A DNA stretch of 64,000 nucleotides from Lysinibacillus irui (GTDB taxonomy: Bacteria; Bacillota; Bacilli; Bacillales_A; Planococcaceae): assembly GCF_028877475.1 (NCBI RefSeq), contig NZ_CP113527.1, positions 2,659,501-2,723,500 of the forward strand, given 5' to 3'. The notes under the pieces are model-generated. The model searched no databases, had not been told where the DNA came from, and worked only from the letters and a program-made list of their open reading frames with translations. Below, piece by piece: positions 35,280-44,557 of this stretch. Position numbers and translations under genes: made by a program. Within the stretch, counting starts at the first letter, position 1. The number at the start of each line of letters is the position of its first letter.

Positions 35280-35402
35280 CTATTTTGTATATGTTAAAAC
35301 TGCATTTTTCTTGAATTTTAACATCGCTTCTGTTGCCTCATTTTTACTTGCATACTCAAAAATCCGAACATCCTTTTTATCAAAAACTGTAATAACCCAC
35401 AT
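35280..35402 (-). CDS. Small 40-residue protein, function unknown
   Basis: ATG at 35402 begins MWVITVFDKKDVRIFEYASK and ends with KKNAVLTYTK before TAG at 35280. AAGGGAG lies eight bases before the ATG, and a strong terminator follows the stop, so the unit is complete. The protein is soluble-looking: a beta strand (WVITVF), an acidic-basic turn, a second strand (VRIFEY), a helix (ASKNEATEAMLKFKK) and a last strand. It is too short to be caught by usual length limits. I do not recognise a named family, though small Bacillus proteins of this shape exist. Confidence 0.75.
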   Translation of the reverse strand: MWVITVFDKKDVRIFEYASKNEATEAMLKFKKNAVLTYTK

Positions 35403-35548
35403 GTGAAAAGCTCCCTTCGCTTAGTTTTTATTGTAATATAACAACCACCAAAACTTGAGCTACATATCGTCAACTGTTTTATAACAATTCCTTACTTGAT
35501 TCTTATTTTACGCTGTTTTTTTTGAAAAGAAAGCTTTATGTGAAGGTC

Positions 35549-35596
35549 TTCACAAACTGTTCAATTTCAAAACGCTTTCATTGAACAATTTGTGAA
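35549..35596. repeat. 17-bp inverted repeat in a 370-base gene-free stretch
   Basis: The arms at 35549-35565 and 35580-35596 match at 16 of 17 positions around a 14-base loop. There is no T run after either arm. It lies between the small 40-residue gene and bioB, in the 35403-35772 stretch where I see no gene. It could be an operator, a leader structure or a remnant of a small repeat element. Confidence 0.7.
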
Positions 35597-35716
35597 AATT
35601 GTTATTTGATAGGCATAAAACAGTAAACTCTGTTAGTTCTATCCGTCATTTTTCAATTTATATCCACCAATTTGCTTCTCTCATCCGTCATTTGCCTTAC
35701 TTTATCTGTCTCAAGC

Positions 35717-35744
35717 AAAAAACCGTACGAATGTACGGTTTTTT
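35717..35744 (-). terminator. Terminator of the biotin operon
   Basis: ACCGTAC and GTACGGT pair around GAAT, extended by A/T pairs to 12 bp; on the minus strand the stem runs into TTTTTT. It lies about 30 bases after the bioB stop. Confidence 0.9.
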
Positions 35745-35772
35745 CTGTAGTAGTAAATTTCATTTCATAAGG

Positions 35773-36768
35773 TTAACAAAAAACTGCTTCTTGCTTTTGT
35801 GTTAATTCAATCTCGAAGCCTAAGTCTTCCAACATACGATAATCACTATTCGCCTCTTGACCAGCTGTTGTTAAATAATCGCCTACAAAAATACTGTTTG
35901 CTGCATAGAGGCCAAGCGGTTGAAGTGACCCTAAATTAATTTCACGACCTCCCGAAATACGTATTTCCTTTGTAGGATTGATGTAACGGAATAACGCCAA
36001 AACTTTTAAACAGTACCGGGGATTTAATTCCTTTGTTCCCTCTAACTTTGTACCATCAATGGCATTTAAAAAGTTCACTGGGATGGAATCAGCGTCCAAT
36101 TGATGGAGGGCACGTGCTATATTGACTACATCCTCTTTCGTCTCCTTCATACCGATAATGGCACCAGAACAAGGTGAGAGCCCATGCTTTTTCACAATCT
36201 CCACCGTATTGACACGATCCTCATAGGTATGTGAAGTAGTAATATAAGCATGATGACGTTCGGATGTATTCAAATTATGGTTGTAGCGATCCACACCAGC
36301 TTCCTTTAATTGCTGTGCCTGTTCTTCTTTCAGCAAGCCAAGACAGGCACAAACCTTTAAACCGTATTTTTCTTTAATTTCAGCGACCGCCTCGCTCACT
36401 ACATTAACATCTTTACGAGTTGGCCCTCGACCGCTTGCTACGATACAATACGTCCCAATTTTGTTGTCAAACGCTCGTTTAGCACCAGCTAGAATTTCTT
36501 CTTTTGAAATAAAAGGATATTTTTCAATAGGAGCAGTAGATTTAGACGACTGCGAGCAATAACCACAATCCTCTGGACAATAGCCGCTTTTTGCATTCAT
36601 AATCATATTTAATTTTACTTTTTTACCATAATAATGACGACGAATCGCAAAAGCACCATCCATCACCTCCAATAGCTCATCATCTTCACAATTTAAAATG
36701 GCCAGTGCCTCCTCATTGCTAATGATTTTGCCAGCAATTACTTCTTGCGCTAATTGTTTATAATTCAT
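35773..36768 (-). CDS. bioB: Biotin synthase
   Basis: A 331-residue radical SAM enzyme that inserts sulfur into dethiobiotin. The cluster motif GYCPEDCGYCSQS (CxxxCxxC) is at about residues 63-75; further ligands of the 2Fe-2S cluster lie in CACLG, GRGPTRKD and the ISGGREINL arginine. Length is usual. It is the last gene of the operon and overlaps bioY by 4 bases. Confidence 0.97.
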   Translation of the reverse strand: MNYKQLAQEVIAGKIISNEEALAILNCEDDELLEVMDGAFAIRRHYYGKKVKLNMIMNAKSGYCPEDCGYCSQSSKSTAPIEKYPFISKEEILAGAKRAFDNKIGTYCIVASGRGPTRKDVNVVSEAVAEIKEKYGLKVCACLGLLKEEQAQQLKEAGVDRYNHNLNTSERHHAYITTSHTYEDRVNTVEIVKKHGLSPCSGAIIGMKETKEDVVNIARALHQLDADSIPVNFLNAIDGTKLEGTKELNPRYCLKVLALFRYINPTKEIRISGGREINLGSLQPLGLYAANSIFVGDYLTTAGQEANSDYRMLEDLGFEIELTQKQEAVFC

Positions 36769-37358
36769 ATGACATTCTCCCTTTCCACTTGTGAAATTTT
36801 CACATTTCTTGCCGACTGAAATACTTTATACAATCTTTCTGCTAGTAGGCCTGATGTGATAGCTAAGCAAAAGTCAGCCACAATGCTGCTTAGAAAACCA
36901 ATAGCGAAAACGTGTGACCAGCTCGACTTCATGTCTAACCAGAAATTCAAAGCCACATATAAATAAGGAACGGCTACAGCATAAATAAGGATAAGCCCCA
37001 TAATCGTTGCCCCAATGAAATGCTTTTTTGTTGGTGTCTTTATTCTTTCCATAATGAACCCAATGCAATAGGCAGCAAGGGCAAAGCCAATCAGATAACC
37101 GAATGTAGGCTGCAAAACATACATAATACCTCCACCCTGTGTAAATACTGGTAATCCCACTAACCCTACTCCAATATAAATAAGTTGACTATAAAGGGCA
37201 TTGCGACGACCTAATAAGCACCCAGCTAAAAACACAAAAACAATTTGCAATGTGAATGGTACGACAGGTAATGGGATTTTAATAAAAGCCCCGATTGCCG
37301 TAAGAGCAGCAAACATAGCAATCATGACAAGTGCTAATGTATGGTGACGTTTACTCAA
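36765..37358 (-). CDS. bioY: Biotin ECF transporter S component BioY
   Basis: A 197-residue membrane protein with six hydrophobic segments. The substrate-binding protein of biotin ECF transport, with marks [22 protein letters not shown] and [24 protein letters not shown] placed the start at the TTG at 37358, six bases after AGGAGGG; the in-frame ATG at 37391 is inside bioA and lacks a site. The start overlaps the bioA stop by 8 bases. The EcfA/T partners are not in this window. Confidence 0.93.
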   Translation of the reverse strand: MSKRHHTLALVMIAMFAALTAIGAFIKIPLPVVPFTLQIVFVFLAGCLLGRRNALYSQLIYIGVGLVGLPVFTQGGGIMYVLQPTFGYLIGFALAAYCIGFIMERIKTPTKKHFIGATIMGLILIYAVAVPYLYVALNFWLDMKSSWSHVFAIGFLSSIVADFCLAITSGLLAERLYKVFQSARNVKISQVERENVI

Positions 37359-38727
37359 CTGTAACCCTCCTGTCTTGGAAAAATTGTTCAATCGTTTCTT
37401 TTGTTGTTTCGATCATGAAGATCATTTCTTCATCAGAAATAATATACGGTGGCATAAAATACAGCACATTGCCAAGAGGTCTTATGAGTAGACCATGTGC
37501 TAAAGCACGTTGGTAAATTTGATAACCAATTCTTTCTTCACTAGGGAATGGTTCCTTTGTCTTTCGATTGGCAACAAGTTCAATAGCTCCCACTAAACCA
37601 ACTTGTCTGTATTCACCTACATAAGGTACGTCATAAAATGCAGCTGTAGCTAACTCTCGCATACGCTCACCTTTCTGTTGAATCATTGCAATCACTTGCT
37701 CCTCTTCAAACATCGTTAACACTTCAAGCGCAACTCGGCAGGCCAATGTATTGCCCGAATAACTATGAGAATGTAAAAATGCCTTCATTGTTCCATAATC
37801 GTCATAAAAAGCTTGATAAATTTGGTCCGTCGTTAAGACAGCAGATAATGGTAAATAACCGCCTGTAAGCCCCTTTGATAAACACATAAAATCAGGTGAA
37901 ATCCCCGCTTGTTCACAAGCGAACAATGTACCTGTGCGGCCAAAGCCAACAGCAATTTCATCTGCTATTAAGTGCACATCATACTGAGAGCACAGTGCTC
38001 GTAAGCGTTGCAAATAGATGGGTGGATACATTTTCATACCTGCTGCCGCTTGTATAAGCGGTTCTATAATAACAGCCGTAATTTCTTCATGATGTTCTTT
38101 GAGCTGATCTTCTATAAAGCGACTACATGGCGCATTACAGCTTGCTGGCTCTTTGTGAAATGGACAACGATAGCAGTCTGGCCCTTTGGCACGAACAGTA
38201 TCTAATAAAAGAGGCTTGTACACTTCATTGTAAAGCTCTACTCCTCCTACAGATAAAGCCCCAATCGTTTCTCCATGATAAGCATCCGTCAAAGCGAGAA
38301 AGCGCTTTTTCTTTGTTTTACCTGTCTGCATATGGTATTGAAAGCTCATTTTCAAGGCCACCTCTATGGCAGAAGAGCCATTATCCGCAAAAAATACTTT
38401 ATGTAAGCCTTCTGGTGCTAAAGCTGATAATTTCTCGGCTACTTTTATTGCAGGCTCATGGGTAAAATTAGCAAAGATCGTATGCTCTAATGTAAATGCT
38501 TGCTCACTTAAAGCCCGGCTAATACGTGGATTAGCATGCCCAAATAAATTGACCCACCAAGAGGATACGGCATCTAAATAACGTCGGTCGTGCTCGTCAT
38601 ATAACCATACTCCTTGTCCTTTTTTTATAACAATGGGTGGAAACGCCTCATAATCCTTCATTTGCGAGCATGGATGCCAAATATGCTTTACATCTCTTTT
38701 CTGTAAGTCAGTTAATGCTTGATTCAT
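37351..38727 (-). CDS. bioA: Adenosylmethionine-8-amino-7-oxononanoate aminotransferase
   Basis: A 458-residue PLP enzyme that makes 7,8-diaminopelargonate. Marks are [62 protein letters not shown] and the lysine in [16 protein letters not shown]. The start at the ATG at 38727 follows GAAAGGC; a TTG six codons earlier is possible. It overlaps the end of bioD by 20 bases. Confidence 0.95.
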   Translation of the reverse strand: MNQALTDLQKRDVKHIWHPCSQMKDYEAFPPIVIKKGQGVWLYDEHDRRYLDAVSSWWVNLFGHANPRISRALSEQAFTLEHTIFANFTHEPAIKVAEKLSALAPEGLHKVFFADNGSSAIEVALKMSFQYHMQTGKTKKKRFLALTDAYHGETIGALSVGGVELYNEVYKPLLLDTVRAKGPDCYRCPFHKEPASCNAPCSRFIEDQLKEHHEEITAVIIEPLIQAAAGMKMYPPIYLQRLRALCSQYDVHLIADEIAVGFGRTGTLFACEQAGISPDFMCLSKGLTGGYLPLSAVLTTDQIYQAFYDDYGTMKAFLHSHSYSGNTLACRVALEVLTMFEEEQVIAMIQQKGERMRELATAAFYDVPYVGEYRQVGLVGAIELVANRKTKEPFPSEERIGYQIYQRALAHGLLIRPLGNVLYFMPPYIISDEEMIFMIETTKETIEQFFQDRRVTVE

Positions 38728-39412
38728 ATGCAAAAAGCCTTTCAAACAAAGTTGTGTGTGTTATGGAATACTCCATTAGCTGTGACATATTATTTAGCTT
38801 CGGGATAATTGCATAAGGTATAGGGTGGTATTGTAAAATCGTTTGTATATTGTCCTGTTCCATTTTGCTACCTGTGTCCCCATTAAAAACAATACCTGCC
38901 ACATTAATTTGACGAGAATGTAATGCCTCCATCGTTAGCAATGTGTGATTAATCGTCCCAAGAGATGTCCTTGTAACTAGCACTACTGGCAGCTTGCTCC
39001 TAACAATCACATCCAGTAAAGTCGGACCATTAGGAGCAGTGAGCGGCACAAAAAGTCCACCAGCCCCCTCGCATATCACGACATCATAGGATTCTTGTAA
39101 TCCTTGAAGGTGCTGAAATAATTCGTCTACATGAATTTGCTGTCCCTCCAGCTGTGCAGCAAAATGTGGTGAAGCGGCTTCTCTAAAAGAATAACTATTG
39201 ATGTGCCCTTGCTTAAGCTTCTGTAAGGAATACGCTTCATACATGGCTGTATCATGATAATAGCCATGCCCATTGTCATTTACCTCCCCTGTCTGAACAG
39301 GCTTATATGGGGTAACGTTTAACCCCTTTCTTTGTAAATGACACATTAACATGGTGGTGACAATGGTTTTTCCTACATCCGTATCTGTTCCTACAACCCA
39401 AAAATGTTGCAT
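38708..39412 (-). CDS. bioD: Dethiobiotin synthetase
   Basis: A 234-residue ATP-dependent carboxylase that closes the ureido ring of dethiobiotin. The P-loop is [16 protein letters not shown] at residues about 7-22; [11 protein letters not shown], the [10 protein letters not shown] motif and [14 protein letters not shown] follow. It is the first gene of the operon, and the operon leader carries GTTAAC repeats. Confidence 0.96.
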   Translation of the reverse strand: MQHFWVVGTDTDVGKTIVTTMLMCHLQRKGLNVTPYKPVQTGEVNDNGHGYYHDTAMYEAYSLQKLKQGHINSYSFREAASPHFAAQLEGQQIHVDELFQHLQGLQESYDVVICEGAGGLFVPLTAPNGPTLLDVIVRSKLPVVLVTRTSLGTINHTLLTMEALHSRQINVAGIVFNGDTGSKMEQDNIQTILQYHPIPYAIIPKLNNMSQLMEYSITHTTLFERLFAYESSIN

Positions 39413-39413
39413 T

Positions 39414-39462
39414 GTTAACTTCCCCCCTTTTTAAGTTAACCAACTTCATTATTTAAGTTAAC
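39414..39462 (-). promoter_or_regulatory. Probable BirA operator: three evenly spaced GTTAAC sites before bioD
   Basis: GTTAAC occurs at 39414-39419, 39435-39440 and 39457-39462, with gaps of 15 and 16 bases. BirA operators in Bacillus are two TTGTTAAC-like half sites about 15 bases apart. The first copy touches the bioD start codon region and the GGGGGG ribosome binding site lies between the first two. A possible promoter (TTTACA to TAACTT, 18 bases) overlaps the outermost site. The rest of the 39465-39736 stretch shows only a weak imperfect hairpin near 39555-39597. Confidence 0.75.
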
Positions 39463-39736
39463 ATAAATATTTTTGTTTTGTAAATGCTATTTCTCTATTT
39501 TTCTGAATTTACTATTTTCCTTAATAAAATCAGTAAATTCCGTCCTAAATGAAGAAAAAACACTAGAGCCCCTCCTTCTAGAGAAAGAATCTAGCGTTTA
39601 CTGTCATACCCAATAAAACAATTTCATACTTTGGAAAAGTTCAAGAACCTAGGAATTATTAACCTTTTGATTATTAGGATGTTTTTAAAGGATTTTAATC
39701 ATTACTCGTAGTATTAAATTACATGGGGGTGGTTGT

Positions 39737-40201
39737 ATGTTTGGCATTTTTAAAGAACCAGAGAAGATTATCGATACATATGAACAAGTACATGTTATTT
39801 TGAAATCCTTACTCACCTATGAATTAAAAGAGTTACCGCATCGTTATGAATTTTGGTACCGTGTGGCGATTCGTCAGGAGGAGTTGCGTACATTACAGGC
39901 AGAGCATCGAGCTAAAATATCCATGTCGTCTGCAGTTGGACGCTTTCATCAAGTGCAATATGAGGTTATGACGCAAAAGCTAGCAAAGCTTGAACGTGTT
40001 GCAGATATTTATAAACTATTTTGTATTGAAGATGAACGAGAAGCTTTAAATCATCGACTATACTTTCATCAAAATAATATTGCTATTCTATACGACCATA
40101 TTCAGCATAAAGAGCTTTATACGTATTGTGATGCGGCTCAGCAGCAATTTTGGGAAGCAGTCCGCGATGATATTCTTCATGCGATTGCCCATCTTGATTA
40201 A
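39737..40201 (+). CDS. Conserved-looking helical protein, function unknown
   Basis: A 154-residue soluble protein starting MFGIFKEPEKIIDTYEQVH. It is mostly alpha-helical with many charged and aromatic residues (HRYEFWYRVAIRQEELRTLQ, LAKLERVADIYKLFCIEDERE) and has no membrane segment or signal. GGGGGTGGTTGT precedes the ATG. It stands alone and shares a terminator with the convergent membrane-protein gene. I recognise no family. Confidence 0.75.
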   Translation: MFGIFKEPEKIIDTYEQVHVILKSLLTYELKELPHRYEFWYRVAIRQEELRTLQAEHRAKISMSSAVGRFHQVQYEVMTQKLAKLERVADIYKLFCIEDEREALNHRLYFHQNNIAILYDHIQHKELYTYCDAAQQQFWEAVRDDILHAIAHLD

Positions 40202-40209
40202 ATAAAAAG

Positions 40210-40244
40210 GCCAGCGTTTTGATTAACCTATTCAAAACGCTGGC
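40210..40244. terminator. Bidirectional terminator
   Basis: GCCAGCGTTTTGA and TCAAAACGCTGGC form a perfect 13-bp stem around nine bases between two convergent genes. On the minus strand it is followed by TTTTTATT. Confidence 0.85.
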
Positions 40245-40259
40245 TATTGAATTGTTACG

Positions 40260-41297
40260 CTAGAAGTGTTTGGACATTCCTTTTTCTAGCATTTGTCTAA
40301 ATTCCTGTACTTGATCTGCTTTAATCGCTACTTGGTTATAGTGTTTTTTTATTCCTAACATAAATGTCACTTCTACCGGTTCTTTCATTTTTAAAATAAA
40401 TTGTGGATAGGCTTCTCCAAAATCACGGGCAATAAAATCTATCGTATCCTTTGATAATTTTCCTTCTAGTTGCCCTTTGTCTTCAACCATTTCTGCAATA
40501 TGAGCAAAGCGGACTTCTGTTCGTTTCATTAAACCAAGAGATAAATATAAAGTATCTTCAGTGACGTATACGGGGTTTAAACGTATAGCCTGCATATCCG
40601 CTATAAAAAAAATAACTGAATACAAATTAAAAATAAGCAGTACAATCGAAAGGATCATGGATTTTTCATGTAGCCACCAGTGAATACCAATTGTCTCGAT
40701 GGCAATACCATGAATAATCATAAGCTGAAAAGCGATATAGCTTGACTGTTTATGCAAAGTTAAGCCTTGAGGTTCTTTCCTTCTCCAGCTTGCAAAACTA
40801 TAATAAAGCACTAGTAAATCTGCACAAATCATTTGAATAACCGGATGCTTTGGTGCATGCTTTTCTACGGCCTTTGAAAATGAAAAGAGATCAGGTAAGG
40901 AACTTTCACGAACATCCTTTAAAATAGATGGCAAGTATCGTACAAGGGTTGCTACAAGGACAATTTCCAATAGAATAACCGTTCCTTCGACCGCAAAACC
41001 AGCCCACGTTACGGCCACAAATGGCTGAAGATGCTCTATGGGAATGATAAAGCGTGCGGCAATACAGCCAAAAGCGGCCAATAATATAGCCTGCTTTAAG
41101 GAGAATTTCCCTTTATAAAGCATATATAACACAGGCATGACCACAACAAAGTCAAACAATGAACCCATCACTACACCGTTCGTTTTAAGGGGTAAAATGG
41201 ACGAACCTAATCCACTATGATAGAGCGTAAAATTGCTAGCTAGCACTAATAGTAACAAGGCTAGCCATATATTTTGCTTTCTTTTTAAAACGATCAT
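40260..41297 (-). CDS. Polytopic membrane protein, function unknown
   Basis: A 345-residue protein with about seven hydrophobic segments in the first 235 residues (for example IWLALLLLVLASNFTLYH, FDFVVVMPVLYMLYKG, MILSIVLLIFNLYSVIFFIA) and a soluble C-terminal domain of about 100 residues (KTSV-like beta strands with EVTFMLGIKKHYNQVAIKAD). I recall related Bacillus proteins carrying unreliable carotene-oxygenase names; nothing in this sequence supports that. Its start follows AGGGGGCTTAAGGA. Confidence 0.7.
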   Translation of the reverse strand: MIVLKRKQNIWLALLLLVLASNFTLYHSGLGSSILPLKTNGVVMGSLFDFVVVMPVLYMLYKGKFSLKQAILLAAFGCIAARFIIPIEHLQPFVAVTWAGFAVEGTVILLEIVLVATLVRYLPSILKDVRESSLPDLFSFSKAVEKHAPKHPVIQMICADLLVLYYSFASWRRKEPQGLTLHKQSSYIAFQLMIIHGIAIETIGIHWWLHEKSMILSIVLLIFNLYSVIFFIADMQAIRLNPVYVTEDTLYLSLGLMKRTEVRFAHIAEMVEDKGQLEGKLSKDTIDFIARDFGEAYPQFILKMKEPVEVTFMLGIKKHYNQVAIKADQVQEFRQMLEKGMSKHF

Positions 41298-41397
41298 TTT
41301 CCTTAAGCCCCCTTTCTACTGTTAATTAAACTTTATTTCAATTGGTTAATCTTGTATATATTTTAAGTAAAAAAGTTTATCGTCTTTCCATTTCAGT

Positions 41398-42288
41398 TCA
41401 ATTATTTTTCACACTTAGAAACTTTCTGCGATAAACATGTGGCGAGTAGCCTGTATATTGTTTAAATTTCTCAATATAGTAACTGACTGTACTAAATCCA
41501 GTATTAATCGCAACGGCAGTAACGGATTGCTCATCATTCTGTAATAGCTCTATGCTTTTGCGAAGTCTGTATTGTAATAAATAGCTAAATGGTGTCATCC
41601 CCACTATTTTTTTAAAGAAGCGGCTACATTCGGCACGACTTAAGTAAACATGACTAGCTAAATCTTCTAATGCTATTTTCTCGTGATAATGTGCGTGAAT
41701 AAAATCCAGCATAGCTTTTGCTCGTTCATGCTGTACGATAATACTAGAATCCACGATTTCTTTTGTTAGCATGGATTGTGTTAGCATCGATTCCCAAATG
41801 AAGAGGAGTTCTCTCCATATCTTAAACTCAAAGAATGCTACCTGCTCTCGCATCATATCCGCTATATCCGCTACTTTTTCTGATAACTCCCCGGTTAACT
41901 TAACATATGGCAATCGATTAGTCGTTATATAGGGCTGCACATATTTAGAGTGAAAGATGCTGCCTTCATGTCCCCCCATCAACTTTGCATCCACATTTAC
42001 ACAATAAATCAAAGCTTGCTCAAATTGATATGGTTTGGCTTCATGTAATCCCGATACATTGATAAAAAGTCCCTCCCCCTCCTCCAATATAAATACATCT
42101 GTTCCTACTCGATATTGGACACGTCCACTTTTTATATAAACAAATTGAATTTCTTTATGCCAATGAAGTGGTAGGAAATCCATGCTTTCTAATCGCATGA
42201 CCGTTTCATATAAGGCAACTGGAAATTCCTTTGTGCCATGTAATGTTAGTTCTTGTAAATCCTTCGAAATGTTTAAGTGTGGCAACAA
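41398..42288 (-). CDS. AraC family transcriptional regulator
   Basis: A 296-residue regulator. The N-terminal half (to about 150) is a cupin sensor (MDFLPLHWHKEIQFVYIKSG, VFILEEGEGLFIN). Residues about 195-292 are the double helix-turn-helix with IALEDLASHVYLSRAECSRFFKK and SVTAVAINTGFSTVSYYIEKFKQYTGYSPHVYRRKF. It is divergent from the EamA transporter gene with 109 bases between them, so it may regulate that gene. The ligand is unknown. Confidence 0.92.
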   Translation of the reverse strand: MLPHLNISKDLQELTLHGTKEFPVALYETVMRLESMDFLPLHWHKEIQFVYIKSGRVQYRVGTDVFILEEGEGLFINVSGLHEAKPYQFEQALIYCVNVDAKLMGGHEGSIFHSKYVQPYITTNRLPYVKLTGELSEKVADIADMMREQVAFFEFKIWRELLFIWESMLTQSMLTKEIVDSSIIVQHERAKAMLDFIHAHYHEKIALEDLASHVYLSRAECSRFFKKIVGMTPFSYLLQYRLRKSIELLQNDEQSVTAVAINTGFSTVSYYIEKFKQYTGYSPHVYRRKFLSVKNN

Positions 42289-42397
42289 TTTTCACATCCC
42301 TCAATATATTGATATTTTCACAGTATTGAACCGCTATTTTTTCATATTTAATTCCTTTATAATCACTTTATCATGATAGTTTAGGAGATGTTAGGAT

Positions 42398-43324
42398 ATG
42401 GGTCAAACCATCAAGAAAAATCGTACATATGGTTTATTACTTGTCATTCTAGGAGCAAGTTTTTGGGGAATTGGAGGAACCGTAGCGCAGAGACTGTTTC
42501 AACAGGACAATATAGAGGTAGGCTGGCTTGTTTCTAGTCGGTTGCTTATGGCTGGAATACTACTACTTGCTGTTTATAAAATTACTCATCGTCATGCCTC
42601 CATATTTGTTGTGTGGCGGACAAAGCAAAATGCATATAGACAAATTTTATTTAGTTTACTTGGGATGCTTGCTGTCCAGTATACCTATATGATGTCCATC
42701 GCTATTGGTAATTCAGCAGTGGCAACATTACTACAATATTTAGCACCTCTGTTTATCATGGCTTATTACTTTTTAACGAAGCAAAGTCCATTAACAAAAC
42801 AAGATGGCATTGCAGTCACATTCACTCTTGTGGGAACATTTTTGCTCTTAACAAACGGTTCCTTGTCGACCTTATCAGTTCCATTTCTGGCTGTGTTGTG
42901 GGGTGTATTATCAGGACTTTCAGTTGCATTTTACACGCTATATGCCGTGCCGCTTCTGCAACAGTTTCACTCTTTATTAGTTGTTGGCTGGTCTATGATC
43001 ATAGGTGGTTTAGTAATGAGTTTTTTCCATCATCCTTGGGCTATTGATATGTCAACTTGGACCTTTTCTACCGTTATTTATTTCCTTTTTATTATTGTGT
43101 TTGGCACGATGCTTGCGTTTTGGTTTTATATTGCTAGTTTGCAGTATTTATCGCCAAAAGAATCTAGCTTACTAGGAAGCCTAGAACCATTAACTGCTGT
43201 CGTCACGAGTGTATGGTGGTTAAAAATTCCATTTGGAGGCTATCAGTTTTTGGGGACATTATTAATTCTCTTGATGATTTTATACCTCACAGTTTTTCAA
43301 AAGAAACAGCCCGAAACATATTAA
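42398..43324 (+). CDS. EamA/DMT family transporter
   Basis: A 308-residue protein with ten hydrophobic helices in two similar halves, the drug/metabolite transporter layout. The N-terminal GLLLVILGASFWGIGGTVAQRL and the second-half SPKESSLLGSLEPLTAVVTSVWW, with its conserved E-P, are typical EamA features. Substrates in this family are amino acids, nucleotides or drugs; none can be assigned. It lies beside a divergent AraC gene. Confidence 0.92.
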   Translation: MGQTIKKNRTYGLLLVILGASFWGIGGTVAQRLFQQDNIEVGWLVSSRLLMAGILLLAVYKITHRHASIFVVWRTKQNAYRQILFSLLGMLAVQYTYMMSIAIGNSAVATLLQYLAPLFIMAYYFLTKQSPLTKQDGIAVTFTLVGTFLLLTNGSLSTLSVPFLAVLWGVLSGLSVAFYTLYAVPLLQQFHSLLVVGWSMIIGGLVMSFFHHPWAIDMSTWTFSTVIYFLFIIVFGTMLAFWFYIASLQYLSPKESSLLGSLEPLTAVVTSVWWLKIPFGGYQFLGTLLILLMILYLTVFQKKQPETY

Positions 43325-43476
43325 AATCAGATAATTCAAAATAGTAATAGTTAATACTTCCTATTATAGATATAGCAAAATATGAATTTATACATAAATT
43401 TTACATATTTCATATATCTTTTCTCCCTTTTTGTCAACTATACTGAACATAATAACAGACAAAGGGAGGTACTATT

Positions 43477-44526
43477 ATGGATAAAAAAGTTATTATTTTC
43501 GAGGTTGAGGGTGGCACAGATAAAGGACCAGACGGCTATCGCCCAGATACAATGCCCATGGTGGATGCATTAAAGCAACGAGGGCAAGATGCTGAGGTTC
43601 TTTTCTTTGATGTCACTAAAAAACAGGCAATTTTTGAGTATGTAAAAGAGCATGGTGTAGCCTATGTATCCCGCATTAATCCAGGCAACTTGCAGCATGA
43701 AGAAGAGTATTTTGAAATGTTGCGGGAGCTATGCCAAGCGGGAATTATAGGAATGCCACATCCAGATGCCATGATTAGCTACGGTTCTAAAGATGTGTTA
43801 TCAAAGCTTACGACGACTAATTTAGTACCTGATGATACATTTGCCTACTACACAATCGAAGCATTCAAAACACAATTCCCTATATCCTTAGCCGTGACTG
43901 AACGTGTTCTAAAGCAAAACCGTGGTTCAACTGGTGAAGGAATTTGGCGAGTAAACTTGGTGGACCCACTGGCCGAGGGCGTTACTGCAGTGCCACTTGA
44001 TGCTCAAATTAAATGTACAGAAGCGAAAGATAACCATGTTGAATATTGGCAACTTGGCGACTTTATGACGTTTTGTGAGCAGTATATTACTGGTGCCAAT
44101 GGTATGTTAATTGATATGCGATTTCTTCCACGTATTACAGAGGGGGAAATCCGTTTATTGATGTTACGAGATCACCCTGTTCATGTCGTACATAAGAAAC
44201 CTGCTGAAACGAAGGATGCCTTTAGTGCAACGCTCTTTTCAGGTGCTCACTATCGTTATGATCAGCCCGAAGAATGGCCAGAGCTTGTAGAAAACTTTTT
44301 AGCACAGCTCCCTCAAGTGACAAGCTTATTAGGGAATCATGATTTACCGCTGATTTGGACTGCTGATTTTATGTTAGATACAAATGAAGCGGGAGAAGAT
44401 TGCTATATTTTAGGGGAAATGAATTGTTCCTGTGTTGGTTTTACGTCTGAACTTTCGTTAGCGCAGCAAGTAGCAGAAGAAATAGTCATGTGTATGGATG
44501 AGCGTACAGAGGTTGTTGCGCAATAA
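43477..44526 (+). CDS. Cj0069-like protein with ATP-grasp character
   Basis: A 349-residue protein beginning KKVIIFEVEGGTDKGPDGYRPDT. It resembles proteins I know under the name Cj0069. An ATP-grasp-like layout is suggested by SYGSKDVLSKL, VLKQNRGSTGEGIWRVN (a nucleotide-binding loop) and the late ILGEMNCSCVGFTSEL, where E and N would bind metal. It would then ligate a carboxylate to an amine or thiol; this is inference. AAAGGGAGG precedes the ATG. The 152 bases upstream hold no gene. Confidence 0.75.
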   Translation: MDKKVIIFEVEGGTDKGPDGYRPDTMPMVDALKQRGQDAEVLFFDVTKKQAIFEYVKEHGVAYVSRINPGNLQHEEEYFEMLRELCQAGIIGMPHPDAMISYGSKDVLSKLTTTNLVPDDTFAYYTIEAFKTQFPISLAVTERVLKQNRGSTGEGIWRVNLVDPLAEGVTAVPLDAQIKCTEAKDNHVEYWQLGDFMTFCEQYITGANGMLIDMRFLPRITEGEIRLLMLRDHPVHVVHKKPAETKDAFSATLFSGAHYRYDQPEEWPELVENFLAQLPQVTSLLGNHDLPLIWTADFMLDTNEAGEDCYILGEMNCSCVGFTSELSLAQQVAEEIVMCMDERTEVVAQ

Positions 44527-44557
44527 AAAAAGTGCGATCTTTTTATATCGCACTTTT
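44526..44557. terminator. Bidirectional terminator shared by convergent genes
   Basis: AAAAGTGCGAT and ATCGCACTTTT form an 11-bp stem around eight bases. Its left edge begins at the last base of the Cj0069-like stop codon and its right edge at the last base of the LysE stop codon. Confidence 0.88.

Noticed and set aside
35224..35406. Plus-strand frame of 60 codons
   Set aside because: It overlaps, on the other strand, the better supported 40-residue gene and its terminator, and has no ribosome binding site.
39550..39600. Hairpin near 39555-39597 as a terminator
   Set aside because: The stem is short and imperfect with a 21-base loop, and no gene ends near it on either strand.
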